A DNA stretch of 64,000 nucleotides from Smallanthus sonchifolius (lineage: Eukaryota > Streptophyta > Magnoliopsida > Asterales > Asteraceae). The DNA is taken from contig CM042043.1 of the NCBI GenBank assembly GCA_023525975.1, forward strand, positions 34,110,001 to 34,174,000, read 5' to 3'. The notes below the pieces were generated by a model. The model did not search any database. It saw nothing but the letters and a program-made list of their open reading frames with translations, and was not told the origin of the DNA. This document shows positions 22,111-34,002 of the stretch, piece by piece. Both the position numbers and the translations under genes were made by a program. The first letter of the stretch is position 1; the number at the start of each line of letters is the position of its first letter.

Positions 22111-22896
22111 TGTAGGATCGTGAAATTACAAGATGGTTCTGTTCTTTGTTGAGATTGGCGGAAACAATAACAACTACACAATTACAATCGAGTAGACAGA
22201 AAGAATACTGATAAGAACACTGTTGTATTAAGCTTTGAGAATAAACGATTACAAGTGAAAACTCTAATTCAAAAGCACAAAAAGCACACTTACAATGAAG
22301 TGTTTATAGATTATTTATACTCACTTAGAATCAAGATAGCCCCTTGATTCTAAGGATCAGATCTAACACAGACCGTTGATCTGTTGTATCTGGCTAACTA
22401 TTACACGTTTTGTCTATATCTAGTTAACTTTATTGGAGCGTCTTCTTTATGCATCATTACTTGCATGCTTGGAGAAGAGCATTGTTGTCCGTCATTGGTT
22501 GTGCCATTGAGGTTCCTTCTGCTTTGAGTGTGTCAGTTGCTTTTGCAGAAATTTGTCAGTGACGCTTGGTATGGATAGTCAGCTGTAACGATTTGTCTTC
22601 AAGGAACAAGGCTGTCAGCAACAAAGATGTTGATCAGCAGCAAGATGTAACCATCCAGAGCTGCTGATGATTTGCCTGTCAGCAGCATCAAGTGTTGATG
22701 CTGCTGAGAAGCTTATTCGCAGCAACTTTGGTCTTCAGCAGATAAGGCTATCCGCAGCAGATTTGTTCTTCAGCAGGAGAATAAGTATCCGCAGCAGGTA
22801 AGCTTGTCCGCAGCAGTTTGTTGGTCAGCAGCAAACTCTGAGATCAGCAGCATTTGTACTTAGAGAATTTTGTAGCCATCAGTCTTTGGTTCTACA
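22111..22896 (-). repeat. 5' LTR of copia element 2
   Basis: A 786-bp LTR with TG...CA ends and a TATA-like box on the minus strand at 22311-22320 (GTATAAATAA). The U3 half is rich in CAGCAG, with a perfect 12-bp-stem hairpin at 22680-22706 (stem CAGCAGCATCAA, loop GTG). The primer-binding site TGGTATCAGAGC lies at 22108-22097. Confidence 0.92.
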
Positions 22897-22901
22897 CTTT
22901 A

Positions 22902-23146
22902 CCTCGTAACAAGTCAAACAACGGATTATCGTGATCTCTCATTCGAATGATTTTGCTTCTGGTAAAAGTTTTCTTTATATTGTCATCTTGCCGTTTCACA
23001 ATCTGATTAAAACGAGGAACAAAATTATCAAGAGAAATGTTATTTGAAGCAAAGTCTTGTTTCAAATTCCAATGTTGACCCTCCACCTTGTTTGTTGTAC
23101 GTTGACCGAAGTTTAAATGTTTATCAATCCAAGCTGAGACAAACAT
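22902..23146 (-). pseudogene. MULE transposase C-terminal fragment
   Basis: About 80 residues containing FVSAWIDKHLNFGQRTTNKV and EGQHWNLKQDFAS. This is the conserved W-x-D-K...FG..TTN.VE..H..LK pattern of MULE/FAR1-like transposases, after the catalytic domain. The frame is cut by copia element 2 after DLLRGKV. No DDE residues are present in the remaining piece. Confidence 0.65.
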
Positions 23147-23514
23147 TTCTTTATACTTTGATAGCCAATTATCATTTAAATATTGAAGAACTCTTGAAAA
23201 TAATTAATAAATGAATTAGTCAAATATAACAAAAAAAGACATAAAATATTTTATTTTTGGATATAAAAATTACTTTGACATTCGAAAAAGTTTGTCGTAT
23301 TGATAGTTGTATGTTTGTACCGTCGAAAAAGTTTGTCGTATCACGTCACTTACACACATATCAAGGAATCTTACGTCGTCTCAAAATTATTCGGACGAAT
23401 TATTGGGAAATATTATGTCGCGTCAAATATTTTTTTTAAATCAAATACATGAAAAGAAAAAAAATACATTTTATTTTATATAACAGATATATATCTTTTA
23501 TTCTTTTTTTTTGT

Positions 23515-23690
23515 AATACTGGTCGTATTGTACTTATACTAGTCGTATTTTTAGGATACTACTAGTATTGTATTGATACTGGTCGTATGCATTCTACAAA
23601 AGCTGACGGCACTGACACATGTCTGTATGTGTCAGCGTGTTGTTAAAATTTAATACAATACTACTAGTATGACCCCAATACTAATAGTAT
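23515..23690. repeat. ATACTACTAGTAT / ATACTGGTCGTAT motif array, right arm
   Basis: About seven copies of the motifs seen at 17960-18195, in the same orientation. A 40-bp block (ATACTACTAGTATTGTAT ... GTCGTATGCATT) is shared by both arms. It contains a hairpin GCTGACGGCACTGACACATG...CATGTGTCAGC-like segment near 23600. Confidence 0.65.
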
Positions 23691-23730
23691 TGAAGGTGTT
23701 AAAATTACCATTTGAGTGTACCAATAATAG

Positions 23731-24099
23731 GCGCATATTATACATACGTACCTACGCGCGTGAGAAAAAAATTGCATTCGGAGAATCAAACTTGGCCAAA
23801 TATATTAAGGAATTGAGCCGCTACCATTTGAGTAATATTAAACAAACTTTATTTATTTTAGGTGGATCAATCATTTCTTTTCTGATAAATAGTATGTAAC
23901 CGAAGTTTGTAACTGTTATATTTGTAATTATGTACATAAAGTTTTTCAGTAAAAAAAATTCATTTACACCCTTTTAGTTACTCGTTTAATATATTTATTT
24001 TGGAAAGGCTAATATTTACTTTACACATTCATTATCTTAGTATTAGTATACTTCAAATTAGTCGGTTAACATTAGTTATATATTATAAAAGTTAAATAT
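23731..24099. other. AT-rich spacer, no gene seen
   Basis: No recognised coding sequence. Confidence 0.45.
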
Positions 24100-24201
24100 T
24101 ATTTATTATTTCATTCGGTTTTTAAATCCGATCTGACCGGTCCTACCGGTCCGAATAGTGGACTGGTAAGACGACCAGTTTGCTCTTCGATACGGTTCTG
24201 A
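24100..24201. mobile_element. hAT-type right-end fragment
   Basis: ACCGGT-rich stretch ending GGTTCTGAAAACATTAG, which resembles the terminal repeat of the elements at 5610 and 16794. It could be the true right end of a larger composite that began at 16794: flanks AAATTTAG and AGATTTAT match at 6 of 8 bases. It could also be a separate fragment. Confidence 0.4.
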
Positions 24202-24203
24202 AA

Positions 24204-24662
24204 ACATTAGATTTATAAATAAGCCACGAATCAACCCGAACCAATTCCGTGCTAAAAATTGACTCCATGTCCAATAAAATCACTTAATAATCACCCAAAA
24301 CAATTCCTAATAGATCCCACACTCGTATGTTTGAACGGAACACAAATTTCAAATTCAATTGCTATCCCGCTTTCAAATTTCAATTCTCCCTTGGCATTAG
24401 TCCAACCGAAGGAAATCCAAAAAAATATTTAGTCCACTTAGCAAACACAAAATTAATCCTAATTTTATCAAAAGCACTAGTCAAAGTTCATTTGCTGTTG
24501 GCCCAAAGCTGCTTAAAAAGTCGCGGCTCAAAATGGATTCGGCCCATGAGCCTAAGAATAGTTGCATTCGGCCCAAGATTGTGGGTTTTGGGATGGCACC
24601 CAACTGCTGAATCATAAATATCAAAGCCTTCAAAAGAATTAAAAATGGAATTCAAATGTCTA
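24204..24662. other. Spacer, no gene recognised
   Basis: A 96-codon open frame (24327-24617, plus) shows no family; it is probably chance. Confidence 0.4.
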
Positions 24663-24665
24663 TTA

Positions 24666-24959
24666 GACTATCCGTAACACCCGAGTAGAGTAAAGGTGAA
24701 GGATTTTCTGTGCCACGTAGGCGCCACGTAGATGGTTGCTTCTCTCACCCTCACTCAAGTATATAATGGTGTGGGTGAAGCTGACCAGCCCCCTCCAGCT
24801 CTTTCTTGCCTTCTCCACCCCCCCCCCCTCCTCCCGCCCGTTACCACCATCACCTTCCCCCACCACGCCCCCCTCACCCCCATCCGGCACGGTGTTTCAC
24901 GCCCGTGGTGGGTGAGGTGGCACCACACCACCACTCTCACCCTTGTGTTACACATAGTC
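24666..24959. mobile_element. MITE with TTA duplication (PIF/Harbinger-like)
   Basis: The 294-bp element has inverted ends GACTATCCGTAACAC and GTGTTACACATAGTC and is flanked by TTA (24663-24665 and 24960-24962). A 3-bp TTA/TAA duplication is characteristic of PIF/Harbinger (Tourist) elements. The interior is unusually C-rich on the plus strand (24818-24880). Confidence 0.62.
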
Positions 24960-25086
24960 TTATGTTGACTTTTGTTATCCCCGCTTTTTCATACGCAAAG
25001 GACAACACATAACCCTAATTCATTTTTAGCCGCCAACCACTTTTTATTCTTTTCTTCTTCACGCATCCAACATCTACAGCAAAGAG

Positions 25087-25575
25087 TAGGGGTGTTCATC
25101 GGGCCGGGTTGTGAGTTTTTCGGTTCGGGTTTTCGGGTTGGAATTCAAACCGAACCATATTCGAGGAAACCTAATCCGAACATAAAACCACATTGTAATT
25201 CGGTTTGATTTTCGGGTTTAACCTAACAAACTAAATTAGCCAAAAAAAACTTTTTTTTTCCTTTTGGGTAGCCATAACTTATTCGGTTTAAACAACACAA
25301 CATTTTAGAAAAATTCAAACAAAAACATACCTTCGTCAAGTAATGATTATAATTCATATATGGGTATTGTTTATTGATATAACTAAAATATGAATTAAAA
25401 TAGTGGTATAACCCAATTTGGCCTTTTCGGTTCAAACCGAATTCAAAATCGTGAAACCTAAACCAAACCAAAAACCAAATATGTAATTCGGTTTGGTTTT
25501 AAACGGTTTCGGTTTGGTTTTAAACGGTTTCGGTTTCAATTCGGTTATCGGTTTAATCGGGTTGAAACACCCCTA
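25087..25575. mobile_element. hAT-type MITE with CGGTT subterminal motifs
   Basis: The 489-bp element has inverted ends TAGGGGTGTT and AACACCCCTA and an 8-bp duplication with one mismatch (GCAAAGAG at 25079-25086, ACAAAGAG at 25576-25583). Both arms carry many CGGTTTGGTT / TTCGGGTT motifs. It is non-coding and sits inside the leader of the retroelement at 25576-26746. Confidence 0.78.
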
Positions 25576-25583
25576 ACAAAGAG

Positions 25584-26311
25584 CGAGCTCTAAAATCTTC
25601 TTGTCTTTCTCTACAATTTCCAGGAATAAGGTTTCCTTCTCGTCCTCGAAACAAAAAGAATTGTTTTTCTCAAGCACTTTCAATATAGCAAATTGACCAT
25701 CTTTAGAAGTGAAGGGTGACGGTGGTTCTCAGGGGAAGGTAACGACGGTGGTGAATGGTTGTGAAGAGTGGTGACGAACGGAAGTTGTTCGAGGAGTTAT
25801 AGTGGTGGTCGGATTTGCTGGAGACGATGGAGGCAGGTTTTTCTCACTCTACTTTATCTCTCTAAAACCCTAATGTCGCCAGAAGAAGGAGAAATAAAGT
25901 TGCCGGAATTACTGTCGCTGGCAGGAATGTCGCCGTAGATAAGAGTCGCCGGGAACAGGAGTGTCACCCGAATAATGTCATCGGAGACAAATTACTGTCC
26001 CCGGGTGAACTTGCATTCACTTTAGTGTCGCCGACGAAGATTTGAAGGCACTTCAGACCACCAAGAACATACAGTGTGTGAGAGAAACATTTCAAAAATC
26101 AAATTTTCTTTAAAATATCTTGTAGAAATCAGTTGTAGGTGACGAATTTTGTGTAAAAATAGTTGAAATCAGTGAAAAACAAGATGATTTGGATGAAATT
26201 TTGAATTTAGATCTACTTTCTCTCATTAGAATTCTAACTCTCTTTACAAAAACTTCAAAACTACAACTAAAATCATATCCAAACTAGAGCACCATGACTC
26301 TGATACCAAAT
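25584..26311 (-). other. Retrotransposon leader next to an LTR
   Basis: Non-coding sequence just inside the LTR at 26312-26746. On the minus strand it carries a primer-binding site (TGGTATCAGAGTCATGG, 26308-26292). At 26030-25870 an irregular series of CGGCGACA / CCGGCGAC motifs lies about 25-30 bp apart. No polyprotein was recognised; the element is cut or continues beyond the MITE. Confidence 0.55.
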
Positions 26312-26746
26312 TGTAGGATCAAAACACGCTTCAATCTGAGTCTGATTAGAGATCAAAGAAGAACGCACACAAATTTTCAATAAAACCCACTAGATTAATT
26401 TTGCAAAAGATGAATGCATGAAAACCCCAAAATCTATAAAAATGTGTGCTCAACTAAAACCCTAATCAAACTTTTCTATTTACAGCATAATTCCAATTTA
26501 GGCTAATTACAATCAAATCCATATAAGTTAACAAAAACATTAAATCTATCTTGAACAACAATAATAATAATAAATATATTTTGTCTAAACAAAATATATT
26601 TATATAACCGGAAACACTTTTGATGATCACGACTTGAGCTCCACACGTTAAACCGTCGCCCGAACATCTCATGTTACTTTGACTCGTTGACGTTGATTTT
26701 TACTTTGTTGACTTGATAACATTAGACTACAAATTTAGTCCCAACA
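26312..26746 (-). repeat. LTR of a retrotransposon, minus strand
   Basis: 435 bp, starts TGTAGGATC and ends CCCAACA on the plus strand (TG...CA), next to an initiator-tRNA primer site. The second LTR was not found in the window. Confidence 0.7.
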
Positions 26747-26749
26747 CTA

Positions 26750-28344
26750 GTATCCTAGGGGGAGTTCAAGTACAAAGTGTTTTTTTCCCTAAAAGTATAG
26801 GAAATATTGTGGGAGTGACACATAACAATTGAAGGAATTTTGACTAGAGGGCAATTTAGTATATTAACACATTTTTAGTTATGGTAACTGCCTATCATCG
26901 TGGGAGAATTATGTTTTCAATTCGATCGTAAATCCTCTTGTTTAGAGTTTTTTTAATAGATAATCTGTTAAAACTCCAATGTTATCTGAATTCACTATTT
27001 TCATGAGTTTATATAACAACAAAGTGAAACTCCAATGTAATATGATGTTTGTTTTACTTACGGGTTTGGTTAACACGATGTGTTGTTTTGTTAAAAAAAA
27101 GGAACTTGGATGTTGTTAATGTATTTGTTATGAATATTCAATGTGTTCTTTATACAAATCTTATGCGTGTGTTTGAGTTTCACTGTGTTGTTTATAAACT
27201 CACGAGGACGAACCGAAAGAACTAAATTAACATAACTAACACAATTATTAGATAACAGTACATTATATCACATTGGAGTTTATGATGTTGTTTCAAATTA
27301 ATCCGTCGTTTTTAAACTACATAATTGCATATGTTGTTTTTAATTAATAATATACTTTTTACAAATAAAACTATGCTAGTTTCAATTCATGTAATTTTTT
27401 TCTTTGTGTGTTTTGTGTCCAGCAGATATTGTCTTTGTTATACAGATGATGGTCGCAAAATTCAAAGTTCTTTTGAAGTTGGGATTGTACGTATATCGCC
27501 CAACGTTATTAAACAAAACAGTACGTCTGAACTTCACATATGAACTTATCTAACAACTCACAAAATAGAAAAATACATTTTAATACTAAGTTGCCAAAAG
27601 GGTTATTAGCACATAGTAATGACATTAATAATAACAGCACATACAAAACATAACTTATGTTAGACAAACAGTACATACTAACTTATCAAATGTGTAACTG
27701 ATAAAACCGTACAAAGTAACTAAAAAACCAACACATATATTGTTCATATTCGTTTTGGTGAAATAAAAAAAGCTGACAATCTATGAAATATAATTAACAT
27801 CTAATAATTAAAAAAGTAGAAGATAAAAATAGAATGATGAAAAATTTTGGTTTTTTTTTTATGGAAAGGAGGGTGTTTGCGAGAAAAAAAAGAATTTGAT
27901 GAGTTTCTTTGTATTAAAAAACAATGGGCTAATATGCCCCTAGAGTGGTATTAAATCAATATTCAACTTAAAAAAAACTCATTCGTTGATTTACAAAATG
28001 GACGTCCTTTATTACTTTCTAGGCTTTTTAAGGAAACCCACTTTATAGGAGAACCTCCCTCGTATTATCCAAATATGTATACATATATATGGGGGCATGT
28101 CAATTACGAAAGATGAACACGGTGAGAATCGTGAAAACCGTTATAGATTCTTCGTTATTGCCTAGCATATACAAAAGGAATATGTTTTCTAGTAGCTTTG
28201 TTCTAATGTAACTAAACTTAAACTATTAGTTGAGTTGATGATGATCAAAGTAAGCTGATGTAAAATAAGGTTGATTAAATATAAAATAAGGCGTTATGTT
28301 AGTATTGCTTACCATGTACCTTATAATATGTTCTTTTAGTATCT
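26750..28344. other. AT-rich spacer, no gene seen
   Basis: Only short frames. No terminal repeats or domains recognised over about 1.6 kb. Confidence 0.45.
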
Positions 28345-28353
28345 TAATTAATT

Positions 28354-28678
28354 AAGTAAACTGTCATTTTCGTTCCTATGGTTTTGTCATTTTTGTCATT
28401 TTCATCCAATTGTTTAACTTCATCCATTTTTTAACGTTTAACGAGGGGGTATTTTTGTTTTTGTTTTTTTTAACGGTGAAGTATGGATACGTTTGACCTA
28501 GGGTTTTGTTGAAAAGACAAAAATACCCTCATTTAATGTTAAAAAATGGATGACATAAACCAGTTGGATAAAAATGGCAAGTTTTACAAACTACGGGGAT
28601 ACACAAAAGAAAAACAAACTTTTTGAATGAAAATGACAATAACAACCAAACCACAAGGACGAAAATGACAGTTTAGTC
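28354..28678. mobile_element. Mutator-type MITE
   Basis: The 325-bp element has about 17-bp strong inverted ends (TAAACTGTCATTTTCGT) that continue imperfectly for tens of bases, and a 9-bp duplication TAATTAATT (28345-28353 and 28679-28687). A 9-bp duplication suits Mutator-like elements, though this one is low-complexity and could partly be chance. Confidence 0.6.
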
Positions 28679-28718
28679 TAATTAATTTTAATGCAACTAA
28701 ACATCTATATTTATACTA

Positions 28719-29108
28719 TCTAATAAATAAAGGTTTTGATGGATACTTGTCACTCTCCTATACATCCTTAACATTTTTTCTCCGTCTCACTCTCATATTC
28801 ATTATCCAAATTATTTTAATTGTTTTATAATTTTTTTTTCACGCTTCTCTCTCCTATTAAATGATAATGATTTCTATAATTATTTTTATAAAACGTTTTT
28901 GTATAAAAAAAATAGGTTTATTCATAAAACATTTTTATAAATTGATCATTTCTTTCATTTTTTTATAAACATTTTAACTAAATAACGTTTCTATAACATG
29001 TATTAAAAAACTATATAATATGTCATAAATATGTAATATGTAATATGTAATAAATATATAACATTGCATTTTACTTAACCCGTGTAATACACGGGGTTTA
29101 TAACCTAG
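28719..29108 (+). mobile_element. Non-autonomous Helitron (390 bp)
   Basis: It begins TCTAATAAATAAAG after an A. It ends with hairpin CCCGTGTAATACACGGG (29079-29095) and CTAG followed by T. TC start, 3' hairpin, CTRR end and A/T flanks are the Helitron signature. It has no coding sequence. Confidence 0.78.
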
Positions 29109-29244
29109 TAAACTGATGATGATTAAACTAAGGTAAAGTAAATTAATAATTAAAGACAAAATTAGGCTATTGCTTCGTATTAATTATGTTAGATATACTA
29201 CCAAATGCACACTGATTATTTTGATCATCAAAAATCGAATCTAA

Positions 29245-30645
29245 TCTCTATTATAAAATACTAAATGATTTTGACAAGTGTCATCATCACAATCACCTTA
29301 CAAATTTCCCCTCCAAAATCACATTTACATATATTATTAATTCTTTTCATATTTAGTTCAATTTTTTTTTTAAAATTACATAAATAAACATTTAAACAAA
29401 TCAATTCACCATTATTACCAGACTCAAATTGTTTTTTTTTTTAAATTATCATCATAAGTGGATTTTTTAAAAATCAAGAATTAAAAAATAGAATATTTAA
29501 AAAAAAAAACAAGTTTTAAACTTTTATTATTAAAAAAATGAGTTTTTTGAAAATTTATTATTAAAAAAAGTTTTTTTTTAAGTTTACATATAAAATTTGA
29601 AAATACTACTTTTTTATAATAAATAAATATTCGTTAGAATAAAGTTTACCGATATTTAGTTAGTAGTTTTTTAATTAAGTTTGATATTTATAAATAAATT
29701 TTTTATTTTGATTTTAAAATTTTAATAATTAGTTTTTAATTAAAATTAAGATAATTATAAACATTTTTTTAAAGTGAATTATATTGTAAACTTTAATTTT
29801 TTTAAATAACGAGTTTTTTTTCAAAAAAATATGTTTAGTTTCAATTATACTTTATTAGTTTTATTTTTTTTTTCAAATCTAATTTTGGAATTTTAAATTT
29901 AAATTGTGTCGATATATTAAGGAGTGCGATTTTTAAATTTTGAAGTGTTAAATTTTGAATTTAAAAGATGATATATTGTTGAAATTTAAATTTTATTTGT
30001 ATTTTTAATTTTATTTTAAATGAGATATTAAATATTAAAAGTGTAGTGAGATTTTCCGTATAAAAGATGAGATTTAAAAAAAAAATAATTTTGATACGTA
30101 AATTTAATTACAACTTCAATATTTATAAATATGTTACAATATCATATTTTAAAGTTTCTACAAAAAGGATTATAGAGTTTTAAAAAACTAATAAAATAGA
30201 GAAACAACGTATGCAAGGAAATCATTGACCAATTTGATTATCTTTGATTTTTTTGACTCCCCACCGGCTTCAATCAGGTCGCACCGTTTGTGACCTTTTT
30301 CGAACGGTTTTGATTATTTTGTGTTTTCAGTCATTGAGGAAAGAAACTCTATTCTTTGTTGTATTTAGTGGGTCTTAAACATGAAAAAGTGACCAACACC
30401 ACGTCAAATATTGTATATAATAAAGTATTTTCAATTTCGTAAATCATCATTGTAAGGTTTCATTTGATATATAATTTAATGTATTGCAAAAAGTACACCA
30501 CTTATTAAATGTATTTTCATGTATTTTTTTATGTTTTGATTACTCTAATCCATATAATATTAACATTTAACAAAATAAAAACGTTACCAATACAATCTGG
30601 ACGTTTCACGGTTTCACCTCATGTAACACATGGGGTTAAAGCTAG
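29245..30645 (+). mobile_element. Non-autonomous Helitron (1.4 kb)
   Basis: It begins TCTCTATTATAAAATAC after A and ends with a hairpin (30617-30635, one G:T pair) and CTAG followed by T. It is very AT-rich. Its 5' 100 bp and its 3' 300 bp closely resemble those of the interrupted Helitron at 49221-61189, so they form one family. Confidence 0.78.
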
Positions 30646-30908
30646 TCATATAATATAAGACCAAGTATGTTGCTCAATGAGTAAATTATTATTGAGTTTT
30701 TTTACGTTTGTCTATTTTAACTATTTGAGTCCTTTATGTTTTAAAATCGCGGTCTGAACCCTAATTTTTCATTTTTTACTATATTTGAGTCCAGATGTCT
30801 AACATCGTTAGATTTAACAGGTAACTTTTTTTTTGAAAAAAACAAAATACCCACCGCCACCACCACGGTTTTCTCGATGAAAAAAAAAACAAATATATTT
30901 GAAAATAT
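30646..30908. other. Spacer, no gene seen
   Basis: AT-rich; holds a fragment resembling a common repeat (TATTTGAGTCC) at both 30720 and 30785. Confidence 0.4.
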
Positions 30909-31862
30909 TGTTGGGATATCGTGCACCAGTTTTAACATTTAAAACAACACTTTTATAAAATCAGATTTACATGGTGGAAGCGTAAGCAATAGCACACGAT
31001 AATAAAGTTTGAAACTTTATCCGACAGTGATCCGATTACACGGCGTTTAGTAATAATAAATAAATAAAACACAACCATAGGGTGTTTAAGATGTATACCT
31101 TTGACGAACAACCAGATTGTAAAACTTAGCTACAAAGAACGTCACGCTAGATGACTTTAAATGACCCGTCACATGAACTCGTCTCACCAAAACACTCCTA
31201 GTCACAAAACCGGTTCACTCGATCCTAATCGCAAACCCAGTTCACGGGTTTGGCTCCGGTTTGGCTCGCGGATAGAAGACGGCGAGGATACGGTGGTGGC
31301 GTGCGGCTGCCTGTGCAAGGGGCGGCGGATCGCGGTGGATCACGGAGGCCGAAGGTGGCCGAAGTCGGCGTCGAGGTAGAAGCCGGCCGAAGGAGATCTA
31401 ACAAAGTGGGTGGCTTTTTGGGTTTGGGATTATCATTAGGGTTTTGACCTTTAGATGTTTATATAGAAACTAATTTTACAAGTCAACCCCTGAGCAATTA
31501 ATAATTAATTACTAACTGATTAACATTTAATCAGTTATAATCCCTGCAGTTTATAATTACAGTTAATTATAAAAACCGAACACTTTTATATTCAACAGTT
31601 GAACATAAAATCCCGATTATATAAATCACTAATATATAAAACCTTATTCTGTCTATTGTTATATTTAATTATTCTAAATAATTAAACACAACATAAATAA
31701 TAAATATCTCTCTGGATATTTAATCCACCGAATGTGTGTTTCGTGAAATAACGTTTAACAATTAAACGATATAATTTGTTATTTGCCAAAAGTGTAACTC
31801 TTAGGATTGTGTCTTAATAGAAACGTTGATATTAATCATGATCAGACATCTAATATCCAACA
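30909..31862 (-). repeat. 3' LTR of an old copia element
   Basis: 954 bp, TGTTGG...CCAACA ends. On the minus strand the sequence just outside the inner end is CCAAGTGGGAGAT, a classic polypurine tract. This makes it a 3' LTR of a minus-strand element whose body lies at higher coordinates. A TATA-like CTATATAAAC lies near 31460 on the minus strand. The part at 31250-31400 is unusually GC-rich. Confidence 0.75.
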
Positions 31863-31875
31863 ATCTCCCACTTGG
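31863..31875 (-). other. Polypurine tract of the old copia element
   Basis: Minus strand CCAAGTGGGAGAT directly abuts the LTR; it would prime plus-strand cDNA synthesis. Confidence 0.7.
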
Positions 31876-32739
31876 ACGATTCACCGATTAATCGGGTCAA
31901 TATAGACAGTGGTGGACGCCTAGCTGCATCTCACTGCCCCTAACAAGGTATGACGTATGTACAATCATCAACTAATTCCTGGTGTTCAAGTAACCTTTAC
32001 TTAACCAAGTACAATAGCCATGGTAAACATATCTATGTGTCCTTTCTGTTTAGGTCATCCGTTAAACATGAGACATGGATACAAGTCACTTCTAACATGC
32101 GTTCAACTATTCTTGTTCTCGTTCTCCAATTCAAATTGAGCTAAGTAAAACTACTCTTTAGTTTGTGCGTGGCCATGCGATTTATACCAGTTTCAATCAA
32201 CGACGGCGCCATAATGTCCAATTCCTAAGTAAAGGAGAATAGGATTCCTTTGGTCACGTACAACTCCCACTTAACTTCATATTACTCCTGATCATATACT
32301 TACTACTGCCTGCTAAGGTACAGCGTTAGATAAGATCAAAGAACAAACTCCAGTCAGAGTTAGTTCTAATATGTGCCTCGGGTTGAGGATTAATAGATCT
32401 TACCATATTCAAAATTTCTCAAGACCTTGATCCATGAAGATAGTTTTGAAGCGAGTTACGTTCAATAATCATTCTCTAATGATTATCAGTGAATATGATG
32501 TCTAACTTTTTGGACTTTCATTCCTAATGAACCAATCATCCGATTCATAATAGTCTTTCGTTCAGATTGATTCCCATGAATTTGATCGACTATGAACATT
32601 TAGAATACAATATTAAGGATTTCTAAAACGTACAAAATGTCGAACATAGAAACATCTATTTGTATTGCATTTAACCGTTAAATCAATATAAAACACTAAT
32701 TTTTCTATATATATTGTTCGAAAGCACTCAATACTAACA

Positions 32740-32870
32740 TACAAATCAAACTCAAGTCTAAGACCTATCAACATGTTCCTCATATACAGATTGAGGTATA
32801 GGTTTAGCCAATGGGTCAGCTAGATATTGATTTGTGTGAATTTCATTTTAGCATGATGTCCCTAAGTTTC
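32740..32870 (-). pseudogene. RNase H C-terminal remnant of the old copia element
   Basis: The minus frame reads NEIHTNQYLADPLAKPIPQS then VYEEHVDRS, resembling the last part of copia RNase H. Flanking stops abound. 31876-32740 would be its 3' untranslated part. Confidence 0.5.
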
Positions 32871-32879
32871 ACGATCCCA

Positions 32880-34002
32880 TTAATGAAACTAACGGTGGAA
32901 AAACCTCTTTCGGACTCCTTTCCAAACTATTAGAAGTTATCTGAACTCTTTTCATAATACTATCTTTTAATGTTTTCAAGTCACAACATCTCGTTTTTGT
33001 GTAATTGTTATTGATAAAACTCTTTTATAAAATAACATTGATGTATCATGTAATCATTCTTAATCATTGTCTCATGGTGTTTATATCTTAACCGTTTAAG
33101 ACTTTAGTGTTTGACTGACAAGTTGTCATAACTAATTATGATCTAGTTTCAAGAACCCTTCTTGATAGTCAGAGCTGGTACTCTTGGCATTTTATCCGAT
33201 AAGATAACATTATCTCATCATAACACTTTATGATCATCACTATTATGCGTTTTTCAAGCGGTATCCTTTTCTTATGTCATAATTAAATTTCAAAGTTCTT
33301 TTATCATATGAAAATATTGACAAAGCTTATTATCTTTCAGATGAAACTACATGAACCTTTTCACTTTCATCATATCCCAATTATCGAGGATTCCAAATAA
33401 TGTTAACGATTATTAATTTGTCATACAAAACATTCAAAACAATTTATCATCGTCAATAGATTGTAGTGATTCTTACCCTAGAATCTCTCCTTCATATATC
33501 TTATATACGGATGTAATAAATGCAAGCTTTTAAATTAATCTTTAAAGATACTCTATCTTTCAATGATATGTTTAAAACCCGTAATTTTAGCAATGTATCA
33601 CTATACTCGTAAAATTAGTTATACTTGCACTAGAGTAATAAAAAAACAAATGTAATTAGACTGAAATCCAATTGGAAAAAGATTTGAAAGTATAGCTAGG
33701 TATGTTTATGAATAATACTTCCAAGTGATATATGATGAACTGAAGTTAAATTTAATTTTTGAAGAAACAATTTCAAATGTATCAATCAACTTGTGATGTG
33801 CAATGAAATTTTTAACTTTACCCGTTTAAGTGTTAATTATAAGAACTAATCATCATGTACTAAATGTAGTTAAGGTTTGTGGAAGAGAATGGGTTATATA
33901 CTAACCCCATATTTACATAAACTAACTTTAACATTAACACCATTATATTTGTATATGATATCCCTTTTTTAAGTTAGATAATTTATCATGTGTATTTAAT
34001 AA
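32880..34002. other. Decayed region, probably old copia body
   Basis: No clear domain could be read. Position suggests the eroded pol of the element with the LTR at 30909-31862. Confidence 0.3.

Larger units (their letters stand above)
18217..22896 (-). mobile_element. SIRE-like copia retrotransposon, element 2 (deletion derivative)
   Basis: The 4680-bp insertion is flanked by a perfect 5-bp duplication CTTTA (18212-18216 and 22897-22901). It belongs to the same family as element 1. Against element 1 it lacks about 110 residues of the gag N-terminus, the CCHC knuckle segment, and everything from mid-protease through integrase, RT and RNase H. Its 3' LTR lacks about 130 bp of U3. It carries no enzyme and is non-autonomous. 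Confidence 0.93.
17929..23730 (-). mobile_element. MULE-type DNA transposon remnant, split by copia element 2
   Basis: Three observations combine: a MULE transposase C-terminus at 22902-23146, motif arrays on both sides (17950-18195 and 23515-23690), and degenerate inverted ends (GGACACCCTAGTGGTTATTTTG at 17937 on the left, against GGTACACTCAAATGGTAATTTT on the complement of the right end at 23722). No 9-bp duplication was found. Without the 4680-bp insert it is about 1.1 kb, so most of the transposase gene is missing. Confidence 0.5.

Noticed and set aside
24732..25012. Proline/histidine-rich frames as a small secreted protein
   Set aside because: They come from the C-rich interior of a MITE and all three frames are open by composition.
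31161..31447. Two overlapping open frames in GC-rich sequence as a gene
   Set aside because: They lie inside the copia LTR at 30909-31862, overlap in different frames and show no domain.
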